The position numbers and the translations under genes were made by a program. A DNA stretch of 64,000 nucleotides from an uncultured Lachnospiraceae bacterium (GTDB lineage Bacteria > Bacillota > Clostridia > Lachnospirales > Lachnospiraceae), in NCBI GenBank assembly GCA_947650005.1, contig CANSTU010000007.1, forward strand, positions 1 through 64,000, in the 5' to 3' direction. Positions within the stretch are counted from its first letter, which is position 1. The number at the start of each line of letters is the position of its first letter. The notes under the pieces are model-generated. The model had not been told where the DNA came from. It searched no databases and saw nothing but the letters and a program-made list of their open reading frames with translations. Shown in pieces: positions 25,683 to 34,065 of the stretch.

Positions 25683-26336
25683 ATGAAGCGGGTTATACTT
25701 TTTGATTTCGACTATACTCTGGGTGATTCCACGGACGGGATCGTGGAAAGCATCAGCCATGCGCTGTATAAAATGAACCTGCCATGTCCCTCCAGGGATG
25801 CCATCACAAAAACCATCGGCCTGTCCCTGGCCAGGACTTATGAGGCGTTGACCGGAGAAAAAGAAGAAAAGAAAATCCGAACCTTTGAAGGATATTTTCA
25901 GGAAAAGGCCGACGAAGTCATGGTCTCCAGCGCCGCTCTCTATCACGGTGTCCCGAAGCTGCTGGAAACTTTGCACGAGAAGGGGATCGAAACTGGTATT
26001 GTCACCACTAAATACCATCGGCGGATCCAGGAGATTCTAACCGTAAACGCAGTGGAGCGGCTCGTGGACGCCATTGTCGGCGGAGACGACGTGAAGCGCC
26101 CCAAACCCGATCCGGAAGGAATCCTGAGCCTGCAGGAACGGTTTGACATTCCCCCGAAGGAAATGTTGTACGTGGGCGACAGCGTCGTGGACGCCCAGGC
26201 GGCGCAGGCCGCCCATGTGGACTTCATCGCTGTTTTAACGGGTACATCCACGCCAGAGGAACTCCGGGCATATCCATGCCTTCACATTCTTAGAGCTGTC
26301 GAAGAGTTAATGGCTCTGACAGAGCTTTTTCCCTAA
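25683..26336 (+). CDS. HAD hydrolase (phosphoglycolate phosphatase-like)
   Basis: HAD-superfamily phosphatase of 217 residues. The nucleophile motif is LFDFDYTLGDST (motif I, DxDxT), followed by a helical cap domain (about 15-85), motif II in TGIVTTKY, Lys in VKRPKPDPEG (motif III) and the acidic pair in MLYVGDSVVDAQAA (motif IV). This is the Gph/PgmB-like group acting on small sugar or glycolate phosphates. ATG 25683 after GAGAGGAAAT is chosen; the track start 25632 is upstream of the ribosome site. It ends before a strong convergent terminator. Confidence 0.88.
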   Translation: MKRVILFDFDYTLGDSTDGIVESISHALYKMNLPCPSRDAITKTIGLSLARTYEALTGEKEEKKIRTFEGYFQEKADEVMVSSAALYHGVPKLLETLHEKGIETGIVTTKYHRRIQEILTVNAVERLVDAIVGGDDVKRPKPDPEGILSLQERFDIPPKEMLYVGDSVVDAQAAQAAHVDFIAVLTGTSTPEELRAYPCLHILRAVEELMALTELFP

Positions 26337-26390
26337 CGGCTCTGCCAGAACTTTTCCTAAATCAACAAAATCAACAAGTTATTCAGAAAT

Positions 26391-26427
26391 GGGCAGCGGA
26401 CATCATTTTGCCATGCGTCCGCTGCCC
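26391..26427. terminator. Bidirectional terminator between HAD and LspA-like genes
   Basis: GGGCAGCGGAC and GTCCGCTGCCC make a perfect 11-bp stem with a 15-nt loop, followed by GTCTTTCC, between converging genes. Confidence 0.8.
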
Positions 26428-26452
26428 GTCTTTCCGCCCTATTGTGAGGAAT

Positions 26453-26926
26453 CTATCTCTTGCGGCATTCCATGTTCCCTTTCAAAGATACCATCAACGC
26501 CCCGATCAGAATGCAAAAATCCGAAATATTAAATACGATTCGCCGCAGCGGCTTCCACTTCACGGGAAAGCTGAAATAATCCACCACGTATTTCCGCTTC
26601 AGCCTGTCGTAAGTATTGCTGTACGCTCCGCCCAGCAGCAGGGAAAGGCCGGCCTTCATCCATCCGTTCCCGCGCCCAGTCAAGGTTATGGCAAATCCGA
26701 GGGTTAGTGCACTTGTCAGCAGCAGGGAAAGACCGGCCACAGCTGCGCTGTGTGCGCTTCCCACATCGAGGCAGGCTCCTTTATTGTGATACTTCCGTAC
26801 CAAAATCATGCCTCCCAGGATCCTTTTTTCCGTCCCGGCCTGCACGTTCCTCTCCACATGTTTTTTTAAAAACAGCTCCCCGCCGAAAATGGCCGCTGGG
26901 ATTCCCACATAGAAATATTTCATCAT
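26453..26926 (-). CDS. Signal peptidase II-like (LspA family) protein
   Basis: Membrane protein of 157 residues with about four hydrophobic segments. It matches the LspA fold that cleaves prolipoprotein signal peptides: YHNKGACLD stands for the conserved NxGAAF region, and both catalytic Asp motifs are present as YDRLKRKYVVDYFSF and VFNISDFCILIGA. The spacing is typical, but the sequence differs from standard LspA (Ser-Asn-Thr-Tyr in place of GNxxD), so it may be a divergent paralogue. It is cotranscribed with the sugar isomerase gene 37 nt upstream. Confidence 0.72.
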   Translation of the reverse strand: MMKYFYVGIPAAIFGGELFLKKHVERNVQAGTEKRILGGMILVRKYHNKGACLDVGSAHSAAVAGLSLLLTSALTLGFAITLTGRGNGWMKAGLSLLLGGAYSNTYDRLKRKYVVDYFSFPVKWKPLRRIVFNISDFCILIGALMVSLKGNMECRKR

Positions 26927-26963
26927 TGAAATCGCTCCTGCCGTACCGCAGCGCGTCCGGCCC

Positions 26964-27782
26964 TTATATCAGCTCCTCCAGCATCCGTTTCGCCGCGAGG
27001 ATATCCTTCTTTTGTTCCTCACCTTCGATCTCACGCTCAATTGTGATATCCCCATCATAACCGATTTCTTTCAGTCTGGCAATAAAAGCGGGATAATTTA
27101 CCTTTCCCTTGCCCAGAGGCATTTCCTCTCCCAGGCAATGTCCGTCCGTGGGATAGCATCCGTCCTTTCCATGGATACCCATCACATATTCCCCAAACAC
27201 ATCCAATGCGTCCACAGGATTCGCCTTCCCATACATGATCAGGTTCGCCGGATCCAGATTGACGCCCAGATTATCCATGCCGATATCCTCAATCGCACGC
27301 TTCAGCGTCACCGGCGTCTCCTGTCCTGTCTCAAAAAGGAACCTCTGCCCGTTCTCCCTGCATTTTCCGGCCAGCTGCCTCAGACACGCCAATACCGCAG
27401 GGTACCTGGGATCGTGGGGATTTTCAGGCATATAGCCTACGTGGGTGACCAGATCCCGCACGCCGATTAAACGGGCAAAATCCGACCCTTCCAGCAGCAT
27501 GGAAAGCCTCTGAAAACGAAACGCCTCCGGCACCAAGCCCAATGTCTCCTGCCCGTCATAAAAATCCCACACCTTCGGCCCTTCCCAGCCACACCAGAAG
27601 GCGGTAACGCATACGCCGTACCGTTCCATGGCCTCCCGCACCCTCTTCGCGGTCTCTTCCGTTAAAAGCTCCCTTTCCCAGCATACCAGCTGGCAGCTTT
27701 CCATTCCCATTTCCACCAGTTCCCGAAAGCTGTCCTCCAACACGCAGTCCCCGGCCAGCCTTACAATCACTCCTACGCGCAT
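26964..27782 (-). CDS. Sugar phosphate isomerase/epimerase (xylose isomerase-like TIM barrel)
   Basis: A 272-residue AP-endonuclease-2-like TIM barrel protein. Metal ligands typical of the family are visible: Glu in RFLFETGQET, Asp in GVNLDPANLIMYG, His in YVMGIHGKDGCYP and Glu in GDITIEREIEG. Such proteins isomerise or epimerise keto sugars, including inositol-type substrates. The Gfo/Idh dehydrogenase just upstream on the same strand supports a role in a sugar or inositol oxidation-isomerisation pathway. ATG 27782 (MRVGVIVRL) after AACGGGAGGAGCT is the start; the track start 27818 lies in the leader. Confidence 0.85.
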   Translation of the reverse strand: MRVGVIVRLAGDCVLEDSFRELVEMGMESCQLVCWERELLTEETAKRVREAMERYGVCVTAFWCGWEGPKVWDFYDGQETLGLVPEAFRFQRLSMLLEGSDFARLIGVRDLVTHVGYMPENPHDPRYPAVLACLRQLAGKCRENGQRFLFETGQETPVTLKRAIEDIGMDNLGVNLDPANLIMYGKANPVDALDVFGEYVMGIHGKDGCYPTDGHCLGEEMPLGKGKVNYPAFIARLKEIGYDGDITIEREIEGEEQKKDILAAKRMLEELI

Positions 27783-27816
27783 AGCTCCTCCCGTTCTGCC
27801 GCTCCCAGCGGCTGTC
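27783..27816 (-). repeat. Leader hairpin-SD before the isomerase gene
   Basis: On the minus strand: AGCCGCTGGGAGCGGCAGAA, then CGGGAGGAGCT and ATG. Hairpin CCGCT/AGCGG and CGGGAGG match the leader pattern. Confidence 0.5.
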
Positions 27817-27929
27817 AACCACCATCTTTAACCAATTTCTTTCCTTATTTTACTGCATTCCTCTTTGGCGCATACTGAATCCACATCCTGGCTCCTCCAC
27901 CTGCGCCGTTTTGCCTCTTTCATGCGGCA

Positions 27930-29000
27930 TCACCCGTTCGACTTATGCCCCTTTATATATTCCCTGGCGGCTTCCAGTTCCTCCAGTCCCAGCAATACCG
28001 ATTTGACGCCCTCTTCCAATGGCGCCCTGCGCATTTCTTTCCCTGACCGCAGGCATTCCAGGAAATATCTGATTTCCGTATAATAGGGCCCCAGGTCAGA
28101 CAGATTAATGCCGGAAACCGCATCCTGCATCTGATCATCCTTTTTCAGCTCCGGCGCAAATACCTTTCCGTCCTTCTCATATACCAGCAAAGCAGGATCC
28201 TTTGTCCCGTTATAGATCACCGTCGCCTCCTCAAAGCTGGCGCGGAAGGAAGGCTCAAAGGCCACCGCCGGGCTCACATCCCAAAGTCCCTCTGCCACCG
28301 CGAAAATATCCTTGAACTGATAATCCGTAATCACCTGATTGATCAGACCGGTATCGAAAGACGCAGCCTTTACCGTGAAGGAATCCGGTTCCCCCAGCAT
28401 ATATCTCAAAAAGTCCAGATCATGGATATGCAGATCCAGCACCACGCTCCCGCTCTTTTCCTCATCCATGAACCAGTTTTCAAATCCCCAGGCCGCCTTA
28501 CGGCTGAGACGCTGCATCACCACGGATTTCAGCTTCCCATAGGTCTGTTTTTCATAGATTTCTTTCAGGTAACGGTATTCCGCAAAGGAACGTACCACCT
28601 GGCCCACCATCACCTTCACTCCGGTTTCCCTTTGGGTCTGCAGAAGCAGTTCTCCTTCTTCTTTGCTCAGGCAGACCGGTTTTTCGATGAAAACATGACA
28701 ACCCTTCTTCATGGCGCGCACAGCGTGATCCGCATGCAGGTAGCTGGGAAGGCAGATGTGCACGATATCCGGCGATTCGTTCTCCAACAGCTCCATGCCC
28801 GTTCCATATTTATGTACCCCGGGCCATACTGCCGCTCCCTTTTCCAGACATTCTTCCCTGCAGTCGGCTATGGCGATCATTTCCACGTCCATCTCATCGG
28901 ACAGAGCCTTCAATGCCAGGTTGTGCGTCCCTCCCATTCCGCCGCATCCGATTAATGCTACCGTCAGTTTCCGAGTAATTGCATTCTCCCGTTCTCCCAT
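27930..29000 (-). CDS. Gfo/Idh/MocA family oxidoreductase
   Basis: NAD(P)-dependent dehydrogenase of about 356 residues. The N-terminal Rossmann fold starts KLTVALIGCGGMGGTHNLALKAL; the family motif CHVFIEKPVCLS holds the catalytic-region Lys. The C-terminal substrate domain includes SGSVVLDLHIHDLDFLRYMLGEPDS, where the Asp and His are the usual catalytic pair. MGERENAITRKL at 29000, after AAAGGAGGAAAAGAAA, is the start; the track ORF begins 31 codons earlier inside the promoter. It leads the short operon with the TIM-barrel isomerase and the LspA-like gene. Confidence 0.9.
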   Translation of the reverse strand: MGERENAITRKLTVALIGCGGMGGTHNLALKALSDEMDVEMIAIADCREECLEKGAAVWPGVHKYGTGMELLENESPDIVHICLPSYLHADHAVRAMKKGCHVFIEKPVCLSKEEGELLLQTQRETGVKVMVGQVVRSFAEYRYLKEIYEKQTYGKLKSVVMQRLSRKAAWGFENWFMDEEKSGSVVLDLHIHDLDFLRYMLGEPDSFTVKAASFDTGLINQVITDYQFKDIFAVAEGLWDVSPAVAFEPSFRASFEEATVIYNGTKDPALLVYEKDGKVFAPELKKDDQMQDAVSGINLSDLGPYYTEIRYFLECLRSGKEMRRAPLEEGVKSVLLGLEELEAAREYIKGHKSNG

Positions 29001-29057
29001 TTTCTTTTCCTCCTTTATCCTGTGGCTTTTTTGCCCTATGGTCTCCTGTCGTCCTTC

Positions 29058-29082
29058 TATTTGTACTATCCCATTACAAATA
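29058..29082. promoter_or_regulatory. Operator-like palindrome before the Gfo/Idh gene
   Basis: TATTTGTA, 9 bp, TACAAATA: a perfect 8-9-8 inverted repeat overlapping the expected transcription start. Confidence 0.6.
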
Positions 29083-29083
29083 C

Positions 29084-29112
29084 ACACTATCATATACGGC
29101 GGAGCCTGTCAA
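29084..29112 (-). promoter_or_regulatory. Promoter of the Gfo/Idh operon
   Basis: TTGACA (29112-29107), 17-bp spacer, TAGTGT (29089-29084) on the minus strand, next to the palindrome at 29058-29082. Confidence 0.55.
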
Positions 29113-29462
29113 CTGCGTTATTTTCTCTTCCATCTGCGTTCTTTATTAACGCCCTCCGGTCAAGGTCGGCCGAATGTTTCTTTCTCTTGGCCCTTTCTAT
29201 AATCATATGCTGGAAAAAAGCCCGACGCCGGAAGGCGCAGACGCTATCCCACATCCCGCATCCGCGGCGTCCGATTCCCCTCCCGAAGCGCTCGCTTCGC
29301 GCCAAACGGGATCCTGTCAAGAGCATGAGAGGTGACAATTTAAAAGCGCTGCCTAAAATCATTTGTAAATATACATTGCAAATAACAATTATCTGATTTA
29401 AAATCAAAGATGCAACTCTAAATTTGGAGAAATGCTTCATAATTTGTAATTATGAGGGTTAT
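29113..29462. other. Intergenic region without gene
   Basis: Divergent spacer between the Gfo/Idh promoter and the MATE leader. It becomes A+T-rich after 29335. Several track ORFs cross it, but none has a ribosome site or recognisable content. Confidence 0.5.
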
Positions 29463-29512
29463 ATCCTGATTTAAGCGCCTGTTGAAGCAGGCAGACAGGC
29501 GTTAGATTAAGA
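29463..29512 (+). repeat. Leader hairpin unit before a small ORF upstream of MATE
   Basis: TCCTGATTTAAGCGCCTG begins a standard unit with hairpin GCCTGTTGAAGCAGGC and CAGACAGGCGTTAG. The ORF at 29513 begins right after it. A second hairpin, GCCTGCTTCTACAGGC, lies at about 29547-29562. Confidence 0.6.
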
Positions 29513-29638
29513 ATGTTTTTGCATCTATTTTTCAGCCGTGAATTGATGCCTGCTTCTACAGGCACGGAGGGTTCGTGTGAAATAAGCCCGATGGCTTGTT
29601 TTTCACACGCAATTTGCGCCGCAGACGGCCCAAATTGA
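29513..29638 (+). CDS. Possible 41-residue leader ORF
   Basis: ATG 29513 to TGA 29638, beginning MFLHLFFSRELMPASTG and containing CFSHAICAADGPN at its end. The FSHAICA string also occurs in the metQ leader ORF. The ribosome site is weak. It may only be a reading of a repeated leader element. Confidence 0.25.
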   Translation: MFLHLFFSRELMPASTGTEGSCEISPMACFSHAICAADGPN

Positions 29639-29645
29639 ATCACAG

Positions 29646-29714
29646 ATGAGAAATTGCATGCGCGATTTCTCGTCGCGCTGCCGCGCAGGAGGCGGTATGA
29701 AAGGATTCTTATGA
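29646..29714 (+). CDS. Possible 22-residue leader peptide coupled to MATE
   Basis: ATG 29646 opens a 22-codon ORF (MRNCMRDFSSRCRAGGG...) whose TGA overlaps the MATE ATG as ATGA. It has the same length as the metQ leader ORF and also shows DFS plus Cys. GAGAAATTGCATGCGCGATTTCTC in its first codons folds into a hairpin. Coupling to MATE translation is plausible. Confidence 0.4.
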   Translation: MRNCMRDFSSRCRAGGGMKGFL

Positions 29715-31075
29715 AAGAGAAAAAATCGGAAGTGATGGTGAACAAGAAGGAATTTTATAATAATCTGTCCAGGCTCGCCCTGCCGATCGCGCTTCAAAGC
29801 CTGATGCTCGCATCGGTGGCTGCCGGCGACGCGCTGATGCTCGGGAAAGTCGCGCAAGATGAGATGACAGCCGTTTCGCTGGCAACACAGATCCAGTTCG
29901 TCCAGAACATGTTCCTTGCGGCTATCACAGGGGCCGGAGCCATCCTCGGCGCCCAGTATTGGGGAAAAGGCGACAGGCATACCTTGGAGGATCTTTTTAA
30001 CATGATGCTTCGGTTTTGCGGAGCGGTGTCCATCCTGTTCTTCCTGGCATGCGAATGGATGCCGGAACTGCTCATGCATATTTTTACCCACGATGATCCG
30101 CTGATCGCCCTGGGCAGCTCCTATCTGCGCATTGCAGGCTGGTCCTATCTGCTTACGGGAATATCCCAATGCTATCTGACGATGATGAAGGTATCGGATC
30201 ATGTAAAGCCCGGCGCAATCATCAGTTCCTGCGCGGTGCTTCTGAACATATGCCTGAATGCAGTATTTATATTCGGACTGCTGGGCGCGCCGAGAATGCA
30301 GGCAAGGGGAGCCGCCCTTGCCACTACGATTTCCCGTATCGTAGAGCTGGCCCTATGTATCTTCGTATCGTCGAAATCGTCTTATATCCGTCCGGCCTTT
30401 GAGAGATTTTTCAAACTGCCAAAGCTGCTGAAAGCGGATTTTATCAAACAGTGCCTTCCTCTTATGGGAGGTTCGTTATGCTGGGGGATCGGGTTTACCT
30501 CCTATACTGCGATCATGGGACATATGGGGTCGGATGCAGCGGCGGCGAACTCCGTATCGGCCGTTGTCCGGGATCTGATCTGCTGCATGTGTAACGGGAT
30601 CGGCAGTGCAGCAGGGATCATGGTGGGAAATGAGCTCGGAGCCGGACGCCTTGAGCTGGGAAAAGCCTATGGGATAAAGCTCAAGAATATTTCTTATGTC
30701 ATCGGTTTTCTATCCACCGCTTTGGTGCTAGCGGTAACGCCGCTGATCGTACGGATGGTGATCCTGACAGACCAGGCGCAGGGGTATCTTACGGGAATGA
30801 TGGTGATCATGTCCATCTACATGATCGGACGGTGTGTCAATACCGTCACCATAAACGGCGTGTTGGACGGCGGCGGCGATACGTTGTTCGATATGTACAG
30901 CCTGATCGTCTGTATGTGGATCATAGCCATTCCTCTGGCCCTCCTGGGCGCGTTTGTCCTGCATTGGTCGCCGCTAGCAGTTTATGCCTGTACTTGTCTG
31001 GACGAGGTGGGTAAGATCCCTTGGGTAATGATTCGGTTTAAGAAGTACAAGTGGGTCCAGGATCTGACACGGTAG
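29711..31075 (+). CDS. MATE family efflux transporter
   Basis: Cation-coupled multidrug/metabolite exporter of 454 residues with twelve hydrophobic segments in two six-helix halves, as usual for the family. The N-terminal region reads FYNNLSRLALPIALQSLMLASVAAGDALMLGKV; the second half starts near LPLMGGSLCWGIGFTSYTAIMGHMGSDAAAANSV. The start is ATG 29711, because the track start (29654) reads through the leader; TGA of a 22-codon ORF overlaps it. An exact substrate cannot be named. It is followed by the ROK gene in the same direction, which has its own promoter. Confidence 0.9.
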   Translation: MKEKKSEVMVNKKEFYNNLSRLALPIALQSLMLASVAAGDALMLGKVAQDEMTAVSLATQIQFVQNMFLAAITGAGAILGAQYWGKGDRHTLEDLFNMMLRFCGAVSILFFLACEWMPELLMHIFTHDDPLIALGSSYLRIAGWSYLLTGISQCYLTMMKVSDHVKPGAIISSCAVLLNICLNAVFIFGLLGAPRMQARGAALATTISRIVELALCIFVSSKSSYIRPAFERFFKLPKLLKADFIKQCLPLMGGSLCWGIGFTSYTAIMGHMGSDAAAANSVSAVVRDLICCMCNGIGSAAGIMVGNELGAGRLELGKAYGIKLKNISYVIGFLSTALVLAVTPLIVRMVILTDQAQGYLTGMMVIMSIYMIGRCVNTVTINGVLDGGGDTLFDMYSLIVCMWIIAIPLALLGAFVLHWSPLAVYACTCLDEVGKIPWVMIRFKKYKWVQDLTR

Positions 31076-31176
31076 ATCCACACCCAGGCGAGCATAGGAC
31101 AACCTTGCGTGGGCCATTCCTGCGTTTAGCGTATCAGGGAAGCGGGCAGGGCCAGTGTAGGAGCCTACGTTCCTGG

Positions 31177-31205
31177 TTGCAACTTTCCATCTAACCTGCT
31201 ATAAT
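31177..31205 (+). promoter_or_regulatory. Promoter of the ROK gene at 31258
   Basis: TTGCAA, 17-bp spacer, TATAAT. Confidence 0.7.
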
Positions 31206-31257
31206 TCGATTAATAAGATGATATTACAATTATGGCTACAACCGGAAAGAAGGCGAT

Positions 31258-32517
31258 ATGAAGCTTGTCAACCAGCAATTGATCAAAAATACGAACCTGA
31301 AGCTGCTCTACAATTCGGTGTTTCACAACCGGGGCATATCCAGGGCCGATCTCGCAAGGCAGACCGGGTTGAGCCGGACGGCCGTATCCGCTCTGGTGGA
31401 CGAGCTGGCCGAGGCTGGTTTTGTCCGGGACGCCGGTTCCTCTGCGGGCTGGGAAGAGATGCAGCGGATGGCCGGCTGCGCAAATCTTTCTTCCGCCGTA
31501 GCGGAAAACGCTTCCGGTGCACGGCGGAAAGCCGGACGCAAACCCAACAGCCTGGAACTTTGTTCCGGAAACTATTATGTGCTGGTTTTCGGCTGGGAGA
31601 CGGACTCCGTCCAGGTGCATCTGGCCGATATTTCAGGCGCCGTTTCCCGGCATGAAGAAATTGGAAAGGGATCTTCCGATTCCTATATACAGTTGTGCCG
31701 GACATGGCTGGACGGGCTTCTCGCTTCCACAGTCACCAGGCGGCAGCTTCTTGGCATCTGTTTTGTCCTGCCTGCCATGCTCGATCCTACGGAACGTACG
31801 GCTTTTTCCACAACAGTCAGTCTGGAATATGACGGCGGCGGTGAAGGGGTCTTTTCCCGCCTTCAGGAAGCCTTTCCGGAACATGCCGTGGCCGTACTCA
31901 ATGATACGGCCTGCGCCGCTTATGCGGAAAAGGTCTATACGGGGGTTACGGAAAAGGATTTTGCTTTCATCCGGTTTGACCGAGGAATCGGCGCTGCCCT
32001 GTTCATTCAGGATCGGCTTCTGGGCGACGCCTGCGCATCCCACACCCAGTTCGGCCATTTCAGCATCTCTCCCGACGGGCCTCCCTGCGCCTGCGGGAAT
32101 CGGGGTTGCCTGGAAATGCTGCTTCGGGAAGACAGGCTGCCAGAACGGCTTCCCCAGAAGAACATCCCCCTCACCTATGAAAGTTTGGGGCAGTCTGCGC
32201 TGTACGGGGATACGGCCTCCATGCAGACCATCCGGGACATGGCCTTTGAATTTTCCCTTGCCCTGGCCAATCTGGTCTGCCTGGTGCATCCATCCCTTAT
32301 CGTACTCGGCGGCAGAATCCGCCGCCTGGGCCCTTTTTTCCTGGAAGAGGTCCGCAGGGCACTGACCGAACACAGCTTTCATAAAATGACGGATACGCTC
32401 CGGCTTCGCTATAGCATCCTGGACTCCAATGCCTGCTATAACGGGGCCATGAAATATTTTTTTGATCGTCACTACCAGTTCACAGCCAATATGGAACACA
32501 CCTTTTTTATTGGCTGA
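31258..32517 (+). CDS. ROK-family transcriptional regulator
   Basis: NagC/XylR-type sugar-responsive repressor of 419 residues. The winged helix-turn-helix is N-terminal (NRGISRADLARQTGLSRTAVSALVDELAEAGFV). The ROK domain follows, with the zinc motif CACGNRGC intact and the second lobe LANLVCLVHPSLIVLGG. An Ala/Gly-rich insertion (about residues 62-95) between the DNA-binding part and the ROK fold is longer than usual. The kinase catalytic Asp region reads IRFDRGIGAALFI. It directly precedes a Gfo/Idh dehydrogenase gene that it may control. ATG 31258 follows AAGAAGGCGAT. Confidence 0.88.
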   Translation: MKLVNQQLIKNTNLKLLYNSVFHNRGISRADLARQTGLSRTAVSALVDELAEAGFVRDAGSSAGWEEMQRMAGCANLSSAVAENASGARRKAGRKPNSLELCSGNYYVLVFGWETDSVQVHLADISGAVSRHEEIGKGSSDSYIQLCRTWLDGLLASTVTRRQLLGICFVLPAMLDPTERTAFSTTVSLEYDGGGEGVFSRLQEAFPEHAVAVLNDTACAAYAEKVYTGVTEKDFAFIRFDRGIGAALFIQDRLLGDACASHTQFGHFSISPDGPPCACGNRGCLEMLLREDRLPERLPQKNIPLTYESLGQSALYGDTASMQTIRDMAFEFSLALANLVCLVHPSLIVLGGRIRRLGPFFLEEVRRALTEHSFHKMTDTLRLRYSILDSNACYNGAMKYFFDRHYQFTANMEHTFFIG

Positions 32518-32590
32518 GTCCAAACCTTTGCTGCGCTTGGCAACGGTTCATTGCAGACGGATGCCCGAGGCGGCAGAACGAAAGAAACAA

Positions 32591-32634
32591 GCCTGATTTG
32601 AACGCCCGCTGGTGCGGGCAGACGGGAGCAAAAT
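32591..32634 (+). repeat. Leader hairpin-SD unit before Gfo/Idh (32635)
   Basis: GCCTGATTTGAACG, hairpin GCCCGCTGGTGCGGGC, AGACGGGAGCAAAAT. The peptide frame ends RADGSKI and its TGA overlaps the ATG of the dehydrogenase (ATATGAG), a clear coupling layout. Confidence 0.75.
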
Positions 32635-33714
32635 ATGAGTAAATTGAGAATTGCAATCATGGGCTGCGGAAGGATCTCTGCATCCTACGCTGCCGCTTTT
32701 CGGCAGCTTCAAGAAACCGTCCAGTTAATCTGTGCCGTGGATATCGATATCCTAAAAGCAAAGGCTTTTGCCGAACCCTTCGGCGCGGCTTACGGAACCT
32801 GTTTTGAAGATCTGGAAAAACAGCAGATCGACGTACTTCATCTGTGCCTTCCCCACTATCTCCACGCCCCCATGGCCGTCCGGGCCATGCAGGCAGGGAT
32901 GCATGTGCTCACGGAAAAGCCCGTGGCAATGACTTTGCAGGAGGCGGACCAGATGGCCAAAGCCGCAAAGCAGACTGGAAAAAAACTGGGCGTGATTTTT
33001 CAGACCCGTTATGAGGAAAGCGTGATCACGCTGCGCAGGATGATACAGGAGGGAGCCTTTGGCAGGATTCTAAGCGCCCGTTCTTTTCTCACCTGGAACC
33101 GTCCCTATTCCTATTATGAGGGCAGCGACTGGAAAGGCACCTGGGAACGGGAGGGCGGCGGCGTGCTCATCGATCAGGCTATTCACAGCATCGACCGCGT
33201 CCGCCACATGCTGGGAAGTGAAGTGGAATGGATCGATGGAAGCATCCACAACCACTGCCATGACCGCCTGCTGGTGGAGGATAGTGCGGAAGCGGCCATC
33301 CGCTTCAAAAATGGCTGTATCTACAGCCTCTATGCCTGCAATTCCTATGCAGACGATGTTCCCATCTACCTAGAATTCTTTGGAGAAAAAGGCCGCTGCG
33401 GTCTACGGCAGGATGTGGGATTCTATGAGCTCGATGGAAAAATGCACACCATTCCCGTGACTACGCAGACGCCCGACGGAGCGTCTTCCGCCACGCCCTC
33501 CTATTGGGGCGAGAGCCATCCGAAGCAGCTTCTGGATTTCTATACCAGCGTCCTTTCTGATACGCCCGTTGCTGTGGATGTAGAAGAAGGACGGCGCACC
33601 CTGGAGATCATCAAAGGGATTTATCTTTCCTCCCTGAAAAGGGGACGGATTTATCTGCCCTTTGAAGATGTAAAGTATTGCGGTCTGAATCAAATCCAGA
33701 CACAGACGCCATAA
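32635..33714 (+). CDS. Gfo/Idh/MocA family oxidoreductase
   Basis: NAD(P)-dependent sugar dehydrogenase-type protein of 359 residues. Rossmann start LRIAIMGCGRISASYAAAFRQL, family motif HVLTEKPVAMTLQEAD, and catalytic-region GGGVLIDQAIHSIDRVRHMLG with Asp and His. It is a different member of the family from the one at 27930. It lies 117 nt after the ROK regulator and probably shares its transcript or regulation. The start is fixed by GGGAG of the leader repeat, and translation may be coupled to the leader peptide. The long palindromic element copy 2 follows the stop. Confidence 0.92.
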   Translation: MSKLRIAIMGCGRISASYAAAFRQLQETVQLICAVDIDILKAKAFAEPFGAAYGTCFEDLEKQQIDVLHLCLPHYLHAPMAVRAMQAGMHVLTEKPVAMTLQEADQMAKAAKQTGKKLGVIFQTRYEESVITLRRMIQEGAFGRILSARSFLTWNRPYSYYEGSDWKGTWEREGGGVLIDQAIHSIDRVRHMLGSEVEWIDGSIHNHCHDRLLVEDSAEAAIRFKNGCIYSLYACNSYADDVPIYLEFFGEKGRCGLRQDVGFYELDGKMHTIPVTTQTPDGASSATPSYWGESHPKQLLDFYTSVLSDTPVAVDVEEGRRTLEIIKGIYLSSLKRGRIYLPFEDVKYCGLNQIQTQTP

Positions 33715-33736
33715 CCGGATTTCTCCTTATCTCCAC

Positions 33737-34054
33737 GCCAAACACAAAAACGGTTCGATAACACTCCCTTTGGGCCCCTCCCAGGATGCGGGTGGAAACG
33801 GTACGCTCCGGCACGATAGAAAGGGGGAGGTCATGGATCTTTTCAGGTGCCTTCATGCCATGAAGAGGAGACCTGCTTCCCAGGAGGGGCGCCCCCGACT
33901 GGGAGGCGTCCTGGGCTCCTCGGAATGTCGGGCGTGAGCGCGACCGAAAAGATCCATGGCTTTCCTCCTTTCTTCCGTACCGGAGCGTACCGTTTCCATC
34001 TGCATCCTGGAAGGGGCCCAAAGGGAGTGTTATCGAACCGTCCTTGCGTTTGGC
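33737..34054. repeat. Long palindromic element with conserved core, copy 2
   Basis: Arms 33737-33846 and 33945-34054 (about 110 bp) are reverse complements with roughly a dozen differences, mostly transitions. The loop (33847-33944, 98 nt) has the same core as copies 1 and 3: GCCATGaAgAgGAGACC, TGCTTCCC, GGAGGGGCG, CCGACtG, GGCTCcTCGG. The arms differ completely from those of copy 1. It sits between the convergent Gfo/Idh and ABC permease genes and leaves only 11-22 bp to either. Confidence 0.85.
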
Positions 34055-34065
34055 ATCCTCCTTTC

